From positions 241,524 through 305,523 of the forward strand of contig JADGAV010000003.1 of assembly GCA_015231825.1 (NCBI GenBank): a DNA stretch of 64,000 nucleotides, read 5' to 3'. This DNA is from SAR324 cluster bacterium (GTDB taxonomy: Bacteria > SAR324 > NAC60-12). Under the pieces are notes generated by a model. That model ran no database searches, was not told the origin of the DNA, and worked only from the letters and a program-made list of their open reading frames with translations. Each line of letters begins with the position of its first letter. Within the stretch, counting starts at the first letter, position 1. The position numbers and the translations under genes are program-made. This document shows positions 27,898 through 36,973 of this stretch, one piece after another.

Positions 27898-29007
27898 TCA
27901 AAGTCCGAAAATAGCATTCAGTCGGTCTGTGATTTCAAGCTTGTTCTTCACGAAGAAGTTCCAGTCCGGGACCCAAAATGCCTCGGTGGCTGAAGCCGTG
28001 TTCATCACACCTTCTTTGGCCAAGGATGCGGTAATCGTCGCTTTTGAATTGGTTGGCCTCCAAAGGAACTTGTCACCAAAAGCATTGAGAAAAGATGGCT
28101 CAAGCGTGCGGTTCAACAATGCGAATGCCAGTTTTTTCTGCATCGGTTTCGCATAGCGGCTGATTGTCTTGGTTTGGGTCAGGATAGGATGACTGTCCCA
28201 CTGCCAGACATCAACCGGCACACCTTTCTGCTTGAGTGACAGCGCCTCGCCTTCAATATGCACTGCAATATCGACTTCCCCTCTCTCCAGCAGGGAGAGC
28301 ATGTTGAAGGTGAATTCACTCACTTTCATCGGCATCGCATCTTCCAAAGCCTTGAAGGCGGCGTTCATGTCATACTGGTCTTTGCCGAATTCACGTGCCG
28401 TAGCCATAAAAAAGGCATGCATCAACCCGTTTTCCGTTCCGTATGTTCCTCGTTTATTGGCGAATCTTGCTGCCCAGAAATCACGAAAATTGTTAACCGC
28501 TTTTCCGCGATCGGTACGGTAGGCGTAAACATAAGGCTGGTATGCCCAGGTAACGCCTGCCCCGCTGGCAAAAGCAAATTCCCAGCAATTGGCAGTATTT
28601 GGCACATTCGCCCGGACTTCATCGGTATTCAAAAAGAAATCTCCAGCGTTTTTAGTTTGAGTCAGGTTGGGCAGATTCCAGTTGGCGATATCATAGACGG
28701 GATCCTTTGCCCCTTTGGTAACAAATTTGGGGAACCAGGGAAAAGAACTGTCCCAGTTGATCTTGCAGTTGAAGTCTTTTTCAAACTGGTTGGTGAGCGC
28801 TGAACGGACAAATTCTTCCCAGCCGCCACCCCATTCTCCGATGTTCAATGTCGCGCCGCCGGCATCAAATACTTTTCCGTCGTAGGTCACATCCTGAGCC
28901 CAGGCATGATTGATATTAAAAATAGAGGGTACGGCAGCAGCCGCACTCAGTGCCAATCCGGTTTTCAGAACCGAGCGGCGGGTTACGTTTTTGTTGTCTT
29001 TTTTCAT
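27898..29007 (-). CDS. Tat-exported ABC solute-binding protein (PotD-like)
   Basis: The start is ATG 29007 with GGAGG just upstream; an in-frame TTG four codons earlier overlaps the ribosome site and is unlikely. The 369-residue protein begins with a twin-arginine signal (VTRRSVLKTG, RR at residues 10-11, then LALSAAAAVPS, cleaved after AWA), so it is exported folded. The mature part is a bilobed periplasmic binding protein of the polyamine/iron-transport class. It serves the two permeases and the ATPase of this operon. The racemase at the head of the operon suggests an amino-acid derivative or ureide as ligand. Confidence 0.92.
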   Translation of the reverse strand: MKKDNKNVTRRSVLKTGLALSAAAAVPSIFNINHAWAQDVTYDGKVFDAGGATLNIGEWGGGWEEFVRSALTNQFEKDFNCKINWDSSFPWFPKFVTKGAKDPVYDIANWNLPNLTQTKNAGDFFLNTDEVRANVPNTANCWEFAFASGAGVTWAYQPYVYAYRTDRGKAVNNFRDFWAARFANKRGTYGTENGLMHAFFMATAREFGKDQYDMNAAFKALEDAMPMKVSEFTFNMLSLLERGEVDIAVHIEGEALSLKQKGVPVDVWQWDSHPILTQTKTISRYAKPMQKKLAFALLNRTLEPSFLNAFGDKFLWRPTNSKATITASLAKEGVMNTASATEAFWVPDWNFFVKNKLEITDRLNAIFGL

Positions 29008-29043
29008 ATATTCCTCCAAATGGGATTGATTAAAAATCCGCCC

Positions 29044-29844
29044 CTACTGCTTTTCGAGCAAACGACGGATATTGACCAGACGGTTCGTCAGCAAAACCGA
29101 GGCAATCACCAGGGTAATCGCAAAAATTCCTGCTGCAGCCGCCGAAGGGTCAAATTTGTAGCGAAGTGAATTGTACATCGCGATGGGCAAAGGTTCAGAA
29201 TTGGGTGCCGACAGGAAAAGCGAGACCTCAAACTGTCCGAAGCTGACGATGAACGCAAAGATGGAACCCGCTTGAATTCCTTGTGCAATATTAGGCAAAG
29301 TCACCTTCCGAAAAGCCCGCAGCGGGCTTGCTCCAAGGCTGCGGGCGGCTTCTTCCAGGGAAACGTTGTAACTGGCCAGAGCAGCACCCACTGTACCGAT
29401 CACGTAAGGGGTTGAATACAGAATATGACCAATAGACAAGCCCCAGATGGTGCGTGAAATACCCATTCCTGTAGAGATAAAGAAAGCATAAAGCGCAAAT
29501 CCGATCACAACACCGGGAAGAACTACAGGTGACAGGAAAAAGGCACGCATTGCACCTCGTCCAACAAATTGTGCCCGTGAAAGGAACAGGGCAACTGCTG
29601 TCCCCAGGATCGTCGAGATCACCATCGTCATCAAAGCCAGTTTGAATGAGAAAAAAAATGACGAGAGATACTTTTCGGACTGCAGGAACGCGATCACCCA
29701 GCGAAATGACAAACCTTTGGGAGGAAAAGTTAGAAATTCTCCTGCAGTCAGTCCCGCCAGTACAACGATTACAATGGGCAGCAGCATGTAACAGAATCCC
29801 AAAATGGCCAGAATCATCATCGGTAACGGAATTTTTTTTCCCAT
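29044..29844 (-). CDS. ABC transporter permease, PotC-like
   Basis: This 266-residue inner-membrane permease has six predicted transmembrane segments and the ATPase-docking EAA loop NVSLEEAARSLGASPLRAFRK split near residues 165-185. It pairs with the PotB-like permease to form the channel. Its ATG overlaps the stop of that gene by one base (TAATG), showing translational coupling. Confidence 0.94.
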   Translation of the reverse strand: MGKKIPLPMMILAILGFCYMLLPIVIVVLAGLTAGEFLTFPPKGLSFRWVIAFLQSEKYLSSFFFSFKLALMTMVISTILGTAVALFLSRAQFVGRGAMRAFFLSPVVLPGVVIGFALYAFFISTGMGISRTIWGLSIGHILYSTPYVIGTVGAALASYNVSLEEAARSLGASPLRAFRKVTLPNIAQGIQAGSIFAFIVSFGQFEVSLFLSAPNSEPLPIAMYNSLRYKFDPSAAAAGIFAITLVIASVLLTNRLVNIRRLLEKQ

Positions 29845-30749
29845 TAAGCCAGCCCTCCTGATTTACTTGAGCCGACCCGCAGATAGGTCGCAACCGCTGC
29901 AGCGCTCAGTATGAAGAGAATCACAGAGATTGTCGCTCCGAATTGAAATCTTGCCCCTTCGGCAACTTGCTGAAAAATATGAATCGGCAGCACTCCGACC
30001 CGAAAGCCTCCCATTAATGCGGGAACAATATAAGACGAGATCGACAAGGCAAAAACGAGTAGAGATCCGGAAAGGATCCCCGGCATGGATGCCGGCAGCG
30101 TTACTCTAAGAAAAGCACGGCGTCGAGAAGCCCCCAAAGATCGGGCGGCTTCTTCAAGACTGGGATCGATACCTGCGATCACGCCCATCAGAGTCAGAAT
30201 CATAAACGGCAGCGCGAATTGCACCAAACCCAGAACAACTCCTAAAAAATTGTACATAAACTGAATGGGTTCATCGACTTTGATGAGCCCCAAACCCGCA
30301 AGCATCTGGTTGATCAGGCCGTTGTCCCCCAAGATCACCATCATGCCATAAAGCCGAATCACCATATCCAGCTGCATTGCTGAAAGGACAAGGATTAAAA
30401 GGAAGGTATTGCGTGCCTGGTTTTCCGTTTTGGCAATCAGATATGCCATCGGATAAGCTACAATCAAAGTGATGACGGAGACAACAATAGCCAGCAGCAC
30501 CGAACGCCATGCAGCTAACAGGTAATTTGACCGGCTGAAAAAGCGGATGTAGTTATCGAGCGTCAGATCTGAAGTAACGGCAACCTGTCCTATAATCTGG
30601 GAGTTGAAAGAGGTCGCAAACATCAATCCGACAGGGATTACAAAGAAAATGACCCAAAATATAACTAAGGGAACCACCAGCAGCCATTTCATGTGGCGCT
30701 GGTAGGATCCTGGCTGGTGAAATCCAACCTGCGCGGAAGCTTCAGTCAT
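29844..30749 (-). CDS. ABC transporter permease, PotB-like
   Basis: The start is placed at ATG 30749, which overlaps the racemase stop (ATGA) and has GGAGGAAAA just upstream; a longer reading would run back into the racemase gene. The 301-residue protein has six transmembrane helices and the EAA loop GIDPSLEEAARSLGASRRRA near residue 205. It is the first permease of a spermidine/putrescine-type importer. Confidence 0.93.
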   Translation of the reverse strand: MTEASAQVGFHQPGSYQRHMKWLLVVPLVIFWVIFFVIPVGLMFATSFNSQIIGQVAVTSDLTLDNYIRFFSRSNYLLAAWRSVLLAIVVSVITLIVAYPMAYLIAKTENQARNTFLLILVLSAMQLDMVIRLYGMMVILGDNGLINQMLAGLGLIKVDEPIQFMYNFLGVVLGLVQFALPFMILTLMGVIAGIDPSLEEAARSLGASRRRAFLRVTLPASMPGILSGSLLVFALSISSYIVPALMGGFRVGVLPIHIFQQVAEGARFQFGATISVILFILSAAAVATYLRVGSSKSGGLA

Positions 30750-31501
30750 GCTTTTTCCTCCATTTTGCTTTCCAACGCAGGCCAATTGGAAAATCCTCTG
30801 ATTTCTTTAGGTTCAGGATCCGGGTATCGCAATTTATCAGCTCCACCGCCGGACTCGGCCATCATGTGGGCCTTCCCCACGGCATGTGGCAAGGGATCAA
30901 TAACCCTGCCGGCATCCCACTCCAACGCTTCAGCAACAGGTGCGCTGAATCCCAGCATCCCGGTGCAGCCAAAGACAATAGCCTGAGCACCATCTTCATT
31001 CCTTGCTCGGAGCGATTCACGGATTGTGGCTGCCACAGATCCCTTGCGATCCCGCTCAAGATCCAGTACTGAAACTCCTATACCGCGCACTGAGACCAGC
31101 TTGTCAGAAAGTCCGTAGCGATCAGCAAGCTCACGAAAGGCCCTTTCCTGCCGCTGCAAAACCGTGACAACAGAAAATGCTCCATATTCTGCTGCACTTC
31201 TCATTCCGGTTTCTCCGCAGCCAAGGACGGGTATCGATACGGCTTCGCGAGAGGCATCAAGTGCCGGGTCCAGCATACAGTCAATGACCAGAACCTGCAT
31301 TGCCTCGGCTTCGGCACGGAGCGAAGCATCAATAACACCAGGTCCTGCCAGCACCTCATCGACAGCCGATTCAACCGATGCAGGTCCGTTTTCCAAAAAT
31401 ACCATACTCATTTCGCAACCCTGCGGAAGGCTTGCCTTTAAATGAGAATCATCTCGAAACCCGTTTGAAATGATTGGAGTAATTACCCGGATTTTACTCA
31501 T
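30746..31501 (-). CDS. Asp/Glu/hydantoin racemase-family protein
   Basis: The 251-residue protein belongs to the cofactor-independent two-cysteine racemases. The catalytic cysteines should be those in VIDCMLDPALDA (about residue 74) and IVFGCTGMLG (about 183), with SIPVLGCGETG between. It would interconvert enantiomers of an amino acid or a 5-substituted hydantoin. It is the first gene of an operon that continues with a complete polyamine-type ABC importer, overlapping the next start by 4 bases. Its promoter region is nearly the same as that of the DUF917 gene, tying it to the IclR regulon. Confidence 0.9.
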   Translation of the reverse strand: MSKIRVITPIISNGFRDDSHLKASLPQGCEMSMVFLENGPASVESAVDEVLAGPGVIDASLRAEAEAMQVLVIDCMLDPALDASREAVSIPVLGCGETGMRSAAEYGAFSVVTVLQRQERAFRELADRYGLSDKLVSVRGIGVSVLDLERDRKGSVAATIRESLRARNEDGAQAIVFGCTGMLGFSAPVAEALEWDAGRVIDPLPHAVGKAHMMAESGGGADKLRYPDPEPKEIRGFSNWPALESKMEEKA

Positions 31502-31643
31502 CGTTTCGCTACTGGCGGTTTAAGGTTCTATCAGAGGATCGTTTCCTTTTTCCCAAATGCTTCGATCTCAAAGCAAGAAACAAAGTTTCTGAATTGTGCA
31601 GGAACTTTGCTGATCACTATCCATATAAATCTTGATTAAACAG

Positions 31644-31662
31644 CATTAATTATTATTTAATG
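31644..31662. promoter_or_regulatory. Candidate IclR operator, copy 1
   Basis: CATTAATTATTATTTAATG has outer arms CATTAA and TTAATG around seven bases. The same 19 bases occur upstream of DUF917, with flanking G on both sides conserved. It lies about 17 bp downstream of the -10, a good place for repression. The divergent IclR-family gene is the likely owner. Confidence 0.6.
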
Positions 31663-31679
31663 GCGTTCATTAATAATCA

Positions 31680-31708
31680 AATATCACTTGTCCCGAATTG
31701 TTTGTCAA
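31680..31708 (-). promoter_or_regulatory. Promoter of the racemase-ABC operon
   Basis: Minus strand TTGACA (31708-31703), 17 bp, GATATT (31685-31680). Both boxes and the spacing are the same in the DUF917 promoter. Confidence 0.65.
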
Positions 31709-31858
31709 CAAAAAAGTTCCATCTTAAACAGTCCTATGAAGGGAACATTGTGCTTTCTGCCGGTGCCTGTCATCCTATCCGAATTCACTCTCAATAGTCC
31801 TGTTTGCAAAGCAACAATTGGCTTCTGAACATAAACGAATTTCCCGGTTCAGATCCGT

Positions 31859-32995
31859 CTACCGCGACATCACCGTTTCGATCGGTTTGTAATCAACATT
31901 AAAACCAAAATAACGTGGGCCAAGAATATCAATCCCTTTGGGATTTTTAAACTGAGGCCTGCTTTCGAAGGCAAGGATCGAAACATTCTGGCCAAGTTCT
32001 GACAACGGATTGGGCACAGGTTCTCCCGTTTTTGAATCAACAATCACTATGATGTCCGGGCTGGTCACAACCGGTTCATCTTCAATCCAGCACATATGGT
32101 TTTCGTTTTTAAACCAGACCTTTGCCGTTTTTCCAGAGAAATCTTCCTGTCCCTCAATCGTGTAGGTACCCCAATAGTAACCGATGCGGTCTTCGTCATC
32201 TTTTATGGTGATCTGCCCCTGAAAAATTCTCCACCCCCTGAGTGCTTTGATTGTTTCTTCAATTGGGTTTTTTCCCTGTTCGTTACTTTCCCGAATCAGC
32301 TTGCCAAGAGTATAGCTTTCTTCCAAAGTATTGGGAATAATCACTTCTTTTGTTTCTTTGCCATTGAGCAAAAAGCCCGCCTGCCCTGCTAATCCGTATG
32401 CACCCGCACTGATCAGCTTGCCGATTCGTTCGGCAACCCGATAGTTGCTTGCTTCCTTGATAAAACACGTATTTCCCCACTCGTCAACAGAAGAAATCGG
32501 GGTAATTTTTTTATCGTTCAGGTAAGGCGTTGTCTGCTGAATTTCGGGAATGGCACGGCCGGTATAATCGCCATTCAGTACAATTTTTCCAAGTTCAATA
32601 GCAGCGGCAATGGCTGCTGACGTATTGGCACCTGCCAACTCAATGGGGACGATGGCATCAATCGTTTTTCCCGTGTACTCTTCAAGTTCTTCAACGGCTT
32701 TCCGCATACGGTCTTTTTCTGTGTTGACCGATTCGGTAAACCCGAATCCCTGCATCTCTTTTAAAACTTCAACGGTATGGGGCGCAATGGAACCCATTAA
32801 AAAAGGACAGGCCGTGACGGCATCATCAGGAAGAGAATCGACATCACTGAGAATAATTTCCCGGCCTGCGTCGAATTCACTCATTAACGATTGCAGTCCG
32901 TTTTTGGGAAGCCCTCCCCCTCCGGTGGCATAAAAAGTAAAACCCCGGACAATGTCTTCTATATCCTGTCGTGTCTTTAAAATTAACTCGCTCAT
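31859..32995 (-). CDS. DUF917-family protein
   Basis: The 378-residue protein fits DUF917, which often occurs with HyuA/HyuB and hydantoin racemases. It has a glycine-rich N-terminal stretch FYATGGGGLPKNGLQSL (about 21-37) and a mixed alpha/beta body with IDAIVPIELAGANTSAAIAAA and a C-terminal ILAFESRPQFKNPKGIDILGP. No catalytic mechanism is established. GGAG lies about 6 bases before the ATG, just downstream of the operator. It is divergent from the IclR gene. A role in ureide or cyclic-amide breakdown is inferred from neighbours. Confidence 0.88.
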   Translation of the reverse strand: MSELILKTRQDIEDIVRGFTFYATGGGGLPKNGLQSLMSEFDAGREIILSDVDSLPDDAVTACPFLMGSIAPHTVEVLKEMQGFGFTESVNTEKDRMRKAVEELEEYTGKTIDAIVPIELAGANTSAAIAAAIELGKIVLNGDYTGRAIPEIQQTTPYLNDKKITPISSVDEWGNTCFIKEASNYRVAERIGKLISAGAYGLAGQAGFLLNGKETKEVIIPNTLEESYTLGKLIRESNEQGKNPIEETIKALRGWRIFQGQITIKDDEDRIGYYWGTYTIEGQEDFSGKTAKVWFKNENHMCWIEDEPVVTSPDIIVIVDSKTGEPVPNPLSELGQNVSILAFESRPQFKNPKGIDILGPRYFGFNVDYKPIETVMSR

Positions 32996-33005
32996 AATAT
33001 CTCCG

Positions 33006-33024
33006 CATTAATTATTATTTAATG
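33006..33024. promoter_or_regulatory. Candidate IclR operator, copy 2
   Basis: The 19 bases are the same as at 31644-31662. Here the site lies between the -10 and the ribosome-binding site of DUF917, ending 10 bp from its start codon. A bound repressor would block both transcription and the divergent region. Confidence 0.6.
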
Positions 33025-33041
33025 GTCTTAACTGTTACTCA

Positions 33042-33070
33042 AATATCACTTTTCAAAAAGCAATTGTCAA
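33042..33070 (-). promoter_or_regulatory. Promoter of the DUF917 gene
   Basis: Minus strand TTGACA (33070-33065), 17 bp, GATATT (33047-33042), matching the racemase promoter box for box. Confidence 0.65.
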
Positions 33071-33183
33071 CAAAAATTTTATACCGGTAAATTTGGCCGA
33101 GATCGCCCTGTACTTTTTTTTTGGACTAGACTATGATTGCGGTTTTGATCGAACGTGATGCCATGCAGAGGATACTCTAAATA

Positions 33184-33945
33184 ATGAATTCTATTCAGAA
33201 AACACTCTCATTACTTGAATTGATCTCGAACAGTCCTTCGGGACTGCGACTCCCTGAAATTGCTCCCCACCTTGGAATCTCGGTTCCTGCTGCTCACAAT
33301 TATACGAAGAGTTTTATTCAAGAAGGATTTCTCGTCAAAGACAAGGAGACCGGCAAATTCAAAACGACATTTAAAATTGTAAAACTCGGCTTCACCGTTT
33401 TAAAAAGCAATTCAATTATCGAATTCACGACTCCTGTTTTGAAGCAGCTGAGTGAAGAAATCGGTTCTTCGGTACATATCGCAATTCGGGAACGCAATCT
33501 AGGTTTGTGTATCAACAAAGCCGGTCCTTATCATACTGAGCTTTCGATCCCCAGGATCGGCACAGAATTCGCGTTATATCCAACAGCTCTGGGACGCGCG
33601 ATACTGGCATTTCTTTCTCCTGCAGAAATTGCAGAATACTTTGAATCCGTAGAACTGCTGCCTTTCACCAAACGAACTGTCACTTCCAAAGTCAAACTAA
33701 CGGAAATATTGAAAGAAACAAAAAAACGCGGGTTTTCGTTGGATTTTGAAGAACACAAAATCGGCTTGTGCAGCATGGGTGTGCCGATATTGGATCGAAA
33801 TAGCGAAGTGAGAGGTGCTTTGAGCAGTATGATTCCCTTCTCATCGACTCAAAAGGAGCAGTCCCAGAACAGCAAAATTTTGAAAAAATATTCCTTGAAG
33901 TTAACAGAGCTTCTCGATGAAATCATGTTTCCTGATTTCTACTAG
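33184..33945 (+). CDS. IclR-family transcriptional regulator
   Basis: The 253-residue regulator has an N-terminal winged helix (1-62, SIQKTLSLLELISNSPSGLR then LPEIAPHLGISVPAAHNYTK) and the C-terminal IclR effector domain (about 75-248) with SVHIAIRE, LYPTALGRAILAFL and GLCSMGVPILD. It is divergent from DUF917 and probably controls both DUF917 and the racemase-ABC operon through the two AT-rich operators. A GAGG about 14 bases upstream of the ATG is a poorly spaced ribosome site. Confidence 0.92.
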   Translation: MNSIQKTLSLLELISNSPSGLRLPEIAPHLGISVPAAHNYTKSFIQEGFLVKDKETGKFKTTFKIVKLGFTVLKSNSIIEFTTPVLKQLSEEIGSSVHIAIRERNLGLCINKAGPYHTELSIPRIGTEFALYPTALGRAILAFLSPAEIAEYFESVELLPFTKRTVTSKVKLTEILKETKKRGFSLDFEEHKIGLCSMGVPILDRNSEVRGALSSMIPFSSTQKEQSQNSKILKKYSLKLTELLDEIMFPDFY

Positions 33946-33984
33946 TCAGAAAAATTCGTTTCTTTTTACCCAAATGGGCTGATT

Positions 33985-34995
33985 TCACGGCGACCTAAAA
34001 AGCGCAAAAGGCAGTTCCCCGCCCGTTTCAAGGTAGATTGCTTTTCCGTTCTTCAAATTCACCACGGTCAATTTATTGTGGGCCCGGTGCCCCATCACAA
34101 AGCCTCCCGTAAGATAGACATGGCGCCCCTCTGAATCGACCAGCACCTGCTCATGATGCCGGTCCAATGGGAAACGCCGGAGTTCTTTCATAGTGGAACG
34201 GTCAATCTCCGAAAGCGACCCGTCTCCTCCCAATACATTGTTGGCCAGGTAAATTTTTCTGCCATCAGGAGAGATGGCAAGCCCATGCTGGTGAGCATGG
34301 ATATCGAGAGGATGGATCGACTCGGTCAATGTCCCGGTTTCAATTTCCATCAGAACTCGTCCTTCAAAGGGCAAGTAGAGCGCTCTCCCGTCAGAACTCA
34401 TGGCCAGATAGTGAGCGCGGGCATACGAGTTTTCACCATAGGGATTGAGAGGGATGCGGCGGAACAATGAGAAGGTAGAAGTATCTATCACAGAAAGCGA
34501 ACTTCCGCCGTGCTCAGGAACATACAGCCTGCGACTGTCTGGTGAGATATAAACTCCAAAGGCACGTGCATTGATCAGAACTTCTCCTTCCACTCCACCA
34601 GTGCGCTGATTGATTGCAAGCAGGCGATCATCACCGTATCCATTGACTGCCACATAACATGTTTTCCCGTTGGGAGAAATCGCGACCCCCATCCCCTGAC
34701 CCTCCAGCATCACGTGCCGAACCACTTCTCGTTTGGTGAAATCCAAAATAGCCAGGCCTCCCCTGTAGGAGACGCATCCTGTTTTACGATCGGGAGTGAC
34801 GGCACCACCCCAGGGCTGGGGCCCAATTGGAATCAGACTTTGAACTTTAAAAGCGGCATCGTCAAAGACTGTCAGATCTCCCGACCCCTGATTGGTAATA
34901 AAAAGAGTCCCGGCCTTCAAAAAATTGGCTGCGAACAAAAAGAAAATGCTGGCCGAAAGCATACAGCAAATCCAATTTAAAGATATTCGAATCAT
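33985..34995 (-). CDS. Secreted YncE-like beta-propeller protein
   Basis: The 336-residue protein has a signal peptide (LNWICCMLSASIFFLFAANFLKAG split by the Cys pair) and then repeated blades such as GTLFITNQGSGDLTVFDD, GVAISPNGKTCYVA, GVYISPDSRRLYVPEHGGSSLSVIDT and GLAISPDGRKIYLANN. This is the seven-bladed YVTN/YncE fold found in periplasmic or surface proteins. The function is unknown; members bind proteins or DNA or act as scaffolds. AAGGGAG precedes the ATG. Confidence 0.88.
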   Translation of the reverse strand: MIRISLNWICCMLSASIFFLFAANFLKAGTLFITNQGSGDLTVFDDAAFKVQSLIPIGPQPWGGAVTPDRKTGCVSYRGGLAILDFTKREVVRHVMLEGQGMGVAISPNGKTCYVAVNGYGDDRLLAINQRTGGVEGEVLINARAFGVYISPDSRRLYVPEHGGSSLSVIDTSTFSLFRRIPLNPYGENSYARAHYLAMSSDGRALYLPFEGRVLMEIETGTLTESIHPLDIHAHQHGLAISPDGRKIYLANNVLGGDGSLSEIDRSTMKELRRFPLDRHHEQVLVDSEGRHVYLTGGFVMGHRAHNKLTVVNLKNGKAIYLETGGELPFALFRSP

Positions 34996-35399
34996 AACAC
35001 TCCCTTCACTTCCTTTAGAATGGTCCAGATTTTCTGCAGACAGAATTCAATACAATTTCATATTCGGCTATCACATTTCCACCTCCTTATCAAGAACGAT
35101 GGCATTGAGTTGATCCCAACAGAAAAGAGCGTGTACGTGTTTCGATGGTCAAATGCTTAAACAATGCCTCTGCTGTGAAGAAAACACTGACAAATCTCAG
35201 GGAAAGAAACAGCAGCACCACACAGGCATTTTCTGTACCGCGCATGCCCGGGCAAAGATCTTGTGCAAAATCATAAAAAAGCAAGTTGGGCTTGCGACTT
35301 CCTCTCAAATGATTAAAAAAAAGACCATCTCCACGGATCCTTTCTGCCCAACCAAAAAGTCGTTGCAGGGGTCTGCTCTTTATCAGAAAACGGAACCAG
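34996..35399. other. 404-bp divergent intergenic region
   Basis: The region lies between the propeller gene (minus) and the protoporphyrinogen oxidase gene (plus). Both promoters should be here, but none is clear. A frame of 85 codons ends inside the oxidase gene; it has odd composition and no ribosome site. Confidence 0.45.
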
Positions 35400-36770
35400 A
35401 TGAAATCTGAATATATTGATGTCGCGATCGTGGGAGCCGGACTTTCCGGTTTATGTGTAGCCGAGTTTCTCAAAAAACTCTCGCCGGAACTCCAAGTCAG
35501 ACTATTTGAAAAATCTCCCCGCTCCGGAGGTGCAGTTCAAAGCATGAGAGACGAAGGTTTTCTTGCCGAATGGGGACCTCATGGTTTTCTGGACAATACT
35601 CCTGAAAGCCGGGAACTCCTGGCCGATTTGGATTTGGCGGATGAGATGCAGGAGGCACCCCTTAAACGATTCATCCGTTATCTTTGCCTAAAGGGAAAAC
35701 TTATTCCCGTTCCCCAGCGTCCTCCCGATATTATCAAAAGCCAAATCATGCCTTTCCATGGAAAACTGAGAGCGCTTGCTGATCTTTGGACGGCGCCTTC
35801 TGCTGAAGAGCAAACGGTTGCGGAATGGGTATCCCGCAGATTCGGCAAGGCTGTTCTTCCATTAGCAGATGCCGTGTTCACAGGAACCTATGCAGGTGAT
35901 ATTGAAAAACTGAGCATCGATGCCGTGATGCCGGGGATCCGCCGCCTGGAACAGGAAACAGGCTCTGTCTTTAAGGCCATGCTTAAAATGAAAAAACAGA
36001 ACGAAGGACGAGGCTTGCCATCCATGATCAGTTTCAAGAAGGGAATGGAGCAGATAATTGAAACATTGAGTAAAGAAAAAAATATTTATCTAAATAGCCC
36101 CATTTTAGAACTCGCGAAAGATCAGTCCGGATGGAAAATATATACCGGTAAAAAGTGGGTGCAGGCCAAACAGCTGGTATTGGCACTGCAGGTCAATCAG
36201 AGCCTCTCCCTGCTTCATTCAATAAATTCTCCCCCTGTCCCTTCGATTCCGGAAGCCCGGATCATCAACGTGGTGATGGGCTTTGGAGAATCTGCGGCCA
36301 TTCCCTTTGGTTTTGGCTACCTGGCTCCAGACAAAGAACAGCGATTTGCCCTGGGTGCTCTTTTTTCTACCCACATGTTCCCTGGCCGCGCTCCGGAAAA
36401 GACCGTACTTTTGGAAGCATTGGTCGGAGGTCGCAGACATCCGCAAAAGCTGGACCTGGAAGACAATGAACTTGTTGAAAGAACATATGAGGATCTTCGC
36501 CAATTGATTAAGCTTCCTGAAGCACCCTGTTTTACAAAAATACTGCGGCCCAACTATGGGATTCCCCAACTTGAACGAGGGCATCTGAAATTGCAGAAAT
36601 GGAGAAATACCTTGGAATTGGAGCATCCTGGACTGCACATTTGCGGATTTGGCTGGGAAGGAATCGGTATGAATGACGTCATCAAAGCAGCAAAAGCCGT
36701 CGCTCAGGCAGTTTCTAAAGAACAGGTCCGGTCGACTGAATTGGCCAAGGCAAAAGGCGTTTACTTCTGA
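35400..36770 (+). CDS. hemY: Protoporphyrinogen oxidase (oxygen-dependent, HemY/PPOX type)
   Basis: The 456-residue flavoprotein has an N-terminal FAD-binding motif VAIVGAGLSGLCVAEFL (8-24), the second dinucleotide strand with RLFEKSPRSGGAVQS, and the C-terminal FAD contact LHICGFGWEGIGMNDVIKAA split near residues 415-435. It oxidises protoporphyrinogen IX to protoporphyrin IX in haem synthesis, using oxygen. The window's many c-type cytochromes give an obvious use for haem. No other haem-synthesis gene is adjacent. The start has only a weak GGAA upstream. Confidence 0.88.
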   Translation: MKSEYIDVAIVGAGLSGLCVAEFLKKLSPELQVRLFEKSPRSGGAVQSMRDEGFLAEWGPHGFLDNTPESRELLADLDLADEMQEAPLKRFIRYLCLKGKLIPVPQRPPDIIKSQIMPFHGKLRALADLWTAPSAEEQTVAEWVSRRFGKAVLPLADAVFTGTYAGDIEKLSIDAVMPGIRRLEQETGSVFKAMLKMKKQNEGRGLPSMISFKKGMEQIIETLSKEKNIYLNSPILELAKDQSGWKIYTGKKWVQAKQLVLALQVNQSLSLLHSINSPPVPSIPEARIINVVMGFGESAAIPFGFGYLAPDKEQRFALGALFSTHMFPGRAPEKTVLLEALVGGRRHPQKLDLEDNELVERTYEDLRQLIKLPEAPCFTKILRPNYGIPQLERGHLKLQKWRNTLELEHPGLHICGFGWEGIGMNDVIKAAKAVAQAVSKEQVRSTELAKAKGVYF

Positions 36771-36825
36771 ATTTTTTGAAGAATAAACAATGCCTTAAAA
36801 TCTTCGTTTTAATAAATTTTCTCAA

Positions 36826-36845
36826 TACGTATAATTACGGATAGA
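36826..36845 (+). repeat. Dispersed repeat arm, copy 1
   Basis: TACGTATAATTACGGATAGA differs in two bases from the arm of the palindrome at 56819-56852. It lies in the gap after hemY and before the cytochrome c'-like gene. The opposite arm is not recognisable. Confidence 0.5.
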
Positions 36846-36973
36846 CATAAATCAAAATTGGATTATCATGGTAAAAAACAACAACTTTTCCTGCAGGTTT
36901 CGAGTGATCTGGTTATTTCATCAACGGTGCGGGAAGAGTTTTTTTCTTTCACTTTCAATCTCAAGGAGAGGGT

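Larger units (their letters stand above)
31502..31858. other. 357-bp region with the racemase-operon promoter
   Basis: Apart from the promoter-operator cassette at 31643-31714 the region has no recognised feature. It leaves a leader of roughly 150 bases before the racemase gene. Confidence 0.6.

Noticed and set aside
35153..35410. 85-codon frame before hemY
   Set aside because: Lys/Cys-rich composition, no ribosome site, and it runs into the hemY start.
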